The notes beneath the pieces were generated by a model. The model had not been told where the DNA came from, searched no databases, and saw only the letters and a list, made by a program, of their open reading frames with translations. Below, one piece after another: positions 35,101 through 36,357 of a DNA stretch of 36,357 bases (its first letter is position 1; every line of letters starts with the position of its first letter). A program made the position numbers and the translations under genes. This DNA is from Chromobacterium vaccinii (GTDB lineage Bacteria > Pseudomonadota > Gammaproteobacteria > Burkholderiales > Chromobacteriaceae): assembly GCF_000971335.1 (NCBI RefSeq), contig NZ_JZJL01000047.1, positions 1-36,357 on the forward strand, in the 5' to 3' direction.

Positions 35101-35760
35101 TAGATAACGCTGCGCGTCGGCTTCGGTCATCGCCGCCTCGCCCAGCATGTCGTAGCTGAAACGGTAGCCGCGCGCTTCGCGCTCGCGGCCATTGGCCAGC
35201 GCCTCTTCAATCGTTTCGCCGGTGACGAACTGCTTGCCCAGCATGCGCATCGCCATGTCGACGCCCTTGCGGATCAACGGCTCGCCGCCCTTGGCGATCA
35301 AGCGCGTCATCGCGGCCGACAGGCCATTGGCGCTGTGCGAGGAAACCAGCTTGCCGGTCACCAGCAAGCCCCAGGCCGCGGCGTTGACGAACAGCGACGA
35401 GCTGTTGCCCAGGTGGGCCTTCCAGTCGCCGCGGGAAATCTTGTCGCGGATCAGCTTGTCGGCTGTCTCGCGGTCCGGGATGCGCAGCAGCGCCTCAGCC
35501 AGACACATCAGGGCGATCCCTTCGCTGCTGTCCAACGAGAACTCGTGCATCAGCGCGTCCACGCCGCTGGAGCGGGTGCGCTCGCGGCGCACCTCGGTCA
35601 CCAGCCGGCGTGCCAAGTCCTGTACTGATGCGACCTGCTCGGGACTCATCGCCGCCTGCGACAACAGCGCCTGTACGCATTCGCGTTCATCGCGCCGGTA
35701 GGCGGCGGTGATGGCGTCGCGCAGAGCGGACTGCTGATGAGCAAAGGATTCGAATTGCAT
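32167..35760 (-). CDS. putA: Bifunctional proline dehydrogenase / P5C dehydrogenase PutA, type B (no DNA-binding domain)
   Basis: Oxidises proline to glutamate in two steps, with FAD in the first and NAD in the second, and intermediate channelling. 1197 residues. The proline dehydrogenase barrel lies at roughly 180-480, with FSYDMLGEAAMTEADAQRYL, GISVKLSAIHPRY and MVRLVKGAYWDAEI. The aldehyde dehydrogenase part lies at roughly 560-1020: CISPWNFPLAIF, VFTGSTEVAQII, general base Glu786 in VAETGGMN and catalytic Cys820 in SAGQRCSALR. About 170 more residues form the C-terminal domain seen in long PutA proteins. The N-terminal ribbon-helix-helix repressor domain of E. coli-type PutA is absent. 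GGAG precedes the ATG. Confidence 0.95.
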   Translation of the reverse strand: MQFESFAHQQSALRDAITAAYRRDERECVQALLSQAAMSPEQVASVQDLARRLVTEVRRERTRSSGVDALMHEFSLDSSEGIALMCLAEALLRIPDRETADKLIRDKISRGDWKAHLGNSSSLFVNAAAWGLLVTGKLVSSHSANGLSAAMTRLIAKGGEPLIRKGVDMAMRMLGKQFVTGETIEEALANGREREARGYRFSYDMLGEAAMTEADAQRYLKDYVTAIHAIGKESNGRGIYDGPGISVKLSAIHPRYSRLKHERMMAELLPRLKALFLLAKQYNIGLNIDAEEADRLEISMDLVEALANDSDLNGFEGIGIVVQAYQKRCPFVIDVLIDLARRTGHRFMVRLVKGAYWDAEIKRAQVDGLPGYPVYTRKVYTDVSYLACAKKLLAAQDAIYPQFATHNAYSLSAVYNLAAGKDYEFQCLHGMGETLYDQVVGKDKLGKACRIYAPVGSHETLLAYLVRRLLENGANSSFVNRIVDESVSLDELVTDPVAEAAASAGMPHSKISLPESLYGDGRRNSKGLDLSSEHVLATLQLGLQTSEQQRWAAFPMLGDGDVTDGELLEVRNPADHGDVVGKVLEATAADVDRALAQSAGIAAAWAATPVAERAASIRRMADLMEINMPALMGLAVREAGKTLNNAIAEVREAVDFCRYYAAQIVSEFDNASHKPLGPVVCISPWNFPLAIFIGEVVASLAAGNTVLAKPAEQTSLIAAYAIRLLHEAGVPRAALQFLPGRGEVVGAALTGDARIQGVIFTGSTEVAQIINRTLAKHHDDPVLVAETGGMNAMIVDSSALPEQVVTDVLSSAFDSAGQRCSALRVLYLQHDIADKVIAMIKGAMDELEVGNPAKITTDVGPVIDAEAQAGLLAHIARMKNSARAMHQTKLSAECEQGTFVAPTLFEIDNLSELKREVFGPVLHVLRYAASDLDKVVAEINATGYGLTHGIHSRIDETIADICGKIKVGNIYVNRNIVGAVVGVQPFGGEGKSGTGPKAGGPYYLYRLTRAAWQPKLAAAHQAADLSALDALAAAAKAQGLSLDGVIAAARKESPLAHNVILPGPTGENNVLSFAGRGRVGCVADDAQALAEQLAAVFAAGNHAVVADGELGRRFASALNGHVSVVADVLEADVEAVLYAGAKVEEARRELAARDGALVPLILRGENGYNVHRLVVERALSVNTTAAGGNASLMSMTE

Positions 35761-36125
35761 GGGTTTCTCCGATATTGTTTGCAGCCCCGGCCTCGCGTCC
35801 GGGTGAACCGTCTATTGTATACAAGAGATGACAGTTTTGTTTGACAATATAAAATATTCTTTAGCACTTAACCGCTATCAAAATCAGCCAGCGCAAGGCT
35901 TTCCAAGCGGATCAAACCACACGCGCCTCCACCCGAAAGGCATGATCAAACCAACTTCCCGCCCGCAACCCCTCCCGATTTACCGCACCGATATCGCGCC
36001 AAACCGACGCGCATTTCAGATTTGATAGCAATCGAATACTGTCTGCATTTTATAGATCAGATTAATATACAGCGGCAGGATGCGACAAAAAATTTCACCT
36101 CCGACCTTGGCCGAGGCCGAAAACG
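35761..36125. other. Intergenic region between putA and the 5S rRNA terminator
   Basis: About 365 bases without a credible gene; short open frames here lack ribosome sites and coding character. The first 60-100 bases must hold the putA promoter and regulator site (see the palindrome at 35813). The rest is AT-richer than the surroundings (for example ACAATATAAAATATTC near 35842 and TTTTATAGATCAGATTAATATAC near 36049, in part). No tRNA, rRNA or riboswitch was recognised. Confidence 0.6.
35816..35825. promoter_or_regulatory. TTGTATACAA palindrome, candidate operator upstream of putA
   Basis: A perfect 10-base palindrome, TTGTATACAA, lies about 55 bases upstream of the putA start. It partly matches sites of GntR-family repressors in general form. 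On the minus strand it overlaps a potential -10 element (TATACAAT), with TTGTCA further upstream at a spacing that is longer than ideal. Because this PutA lacks its own repressor domain, a separate regulator binding here is plausible; that is inference. Position may be off by a few bases. Confidence 0.4.
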
Positions 36126-36126
36126 C

Positions 36127-36158
36127 AAAAAGCCCCAGGCATTGGCCTGGGGCTTTTT
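36127..36158. terminator. Bidirectional terminator after the 5S rRNA gene
   Basis: AAAAAGCCCCAGGC (36127-36140) pairs fully with GCCTGGGGCTTTTT (36145-36158) around the loop ATTG. The GC-rich stem is flanked by A5 and T5, so it works on either strand. On the minus strand it ends the rRNA operon 8 bases past the 5S 3' end. Confidence 0.9.
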
Positions 36159-36165
36159 ATCGGGG

Positions 36166-36280
36166 ATCTGGCGATGTCCTACTTTCACATGGCGAATGCC
36201 ACACTATCATCGGCGCTAAGATGTTTCACGGTCCTGTTCGGGATGGGAAGGCGTGGGACCATCTCGCTATGGTCGCCAGA
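36166..36280 (-). rRNA. rrf: 5S ribosomal RNA
   Basis: Read on the minus strand the sequence begins TCTGGCGACCATAGCGAG, contains the universally conserved CCCATCCCGAACAGG segment and GTGAAACATCTTAGCGCC, and ends with AGTAGGACATCGCCAGA. The first and last 8 bases (TCTGGCGA and TCGCCAGA) pair to form helix I. Total about 115 bases, normal for 5S. The exact ends are set from helix I and could differ by a base or two. It marks the end of an rRNA operon entering from the right edge of the window. Confidence 0.95.
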
Positions 36281-36357
36281 AAAACGTGAACGCTGTCGCG
36301 TAATTCTGGATTCGCTTCTCGCGAAGCGAAGCGCCGAGTCGAATGGACTCGGCGCTA
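36281..36357 (-). other. Part of the 23S-5S spacer with two hairpins
   Basis: Spacer directly upstream of 5S on the minus strand. TTCGCTTC and GAAGCGAA (about 36311-36330) form one stem, and AGCGCCGAGTC with GACTCGGCGCT (ending at the window edge) an 11-bp stem with a GAATG loop. Such stems commonly guide rRNA processing or are left from the 23S trailer. The 23S gene itself is outside the window. Confidence 0.6.

Noticed and set aside
32248-35103. 951-residue open frame on the plus strand
   Set aside because: Antisense of putA, caused by high GC content; Arg/His/Gly-rich with no recognisable domain.
35828-36289. Short plus-strand open frames near the right end
   Set aside because: They cover the putA upstream region, the terminator and the 5S gene, and show no coding character.

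Overview
The window reads as a high-GC betaproteobacterial chromosome. Gene content and style, a 5S rRNA of betaproteobacterial type and a type B PutA fit the Neisseriales, most likely Chromobacterium or a close relative; this placement is inference, since no search was run. No integrase, transposase, tRNA or CRISPR array was seen.

Layout. Bases 1-870 hold the 3' end of a cysQ-like gene and a small broken gene closed by a strong terminator. Bases 883-2355 carry cobQ/cbiP on the minus strand, divergent from cbiB and cobD (3420-4418, threonine-phosphate decarboxylase). Bases 4447-4766 contain a promoter, a complete cobalamin riboswitch and a hairpin that buries the ribosome binding site of the next gene. 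From 4767 to 26747 all genes lie on the plus strand, nearly all with 4-base ATGA/GTGA overlaps: Ni/Co permease, 2Fe-2S ferredoxin, cobN, a ChlI-ChlD fusion, cobA, cbiE, a cbiX-cbiC fusion, cbiD, cbiL, cbiF, a short cbiG, a cbiH-cbiJ fusion, cobW, an ABC transporter (ATPase, binding protein, permease), cobO, cbiA and bluB. Bases 26845-30712 hold unrelated genes: a CE2-like esterase (+), then on the minus strand an enoyl-CoA hydratase/VOC pair, a DUF4180/membrane protein pair and a DUF1289-CWC protein. Bases 30825-35760 hold livK and putA (minus), each followed by a clear terminator. The window ends with a 5S rRNA gene (minus) and part of the spacer upstream of it.

How it works together. The cluster takes uroporphyrinogen III through CobA, early cobalt insertion (CbiX) and the ring-contraction enzymes CbiL, CbiH, CbiF, CbiG, CbiD, CbiJ, CbiE and CbiC to cobyrinate. 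CbiA, CobO, CobQ, CobD and CbiB then amidate, adenosylate and attach the aminopropanol arm, and BluB makes the lower ligand. CbiT, the precorrin-2 dehydrogenase and the nucleotide-loop enzymes (CobU, CobS, CobT, CobC phosphatase) are not in the window. The most unusual points are the presence of both an early (CbiX) and a late-type (CobN plus ChlID) cobalt chelatase in one operon, the long His-rich insert in CobN, two enzyme fusions, a CbiG without its middle domain, a CobW without its CxCC metal motif, and one riboswitch at the head of a 22-kb operon.
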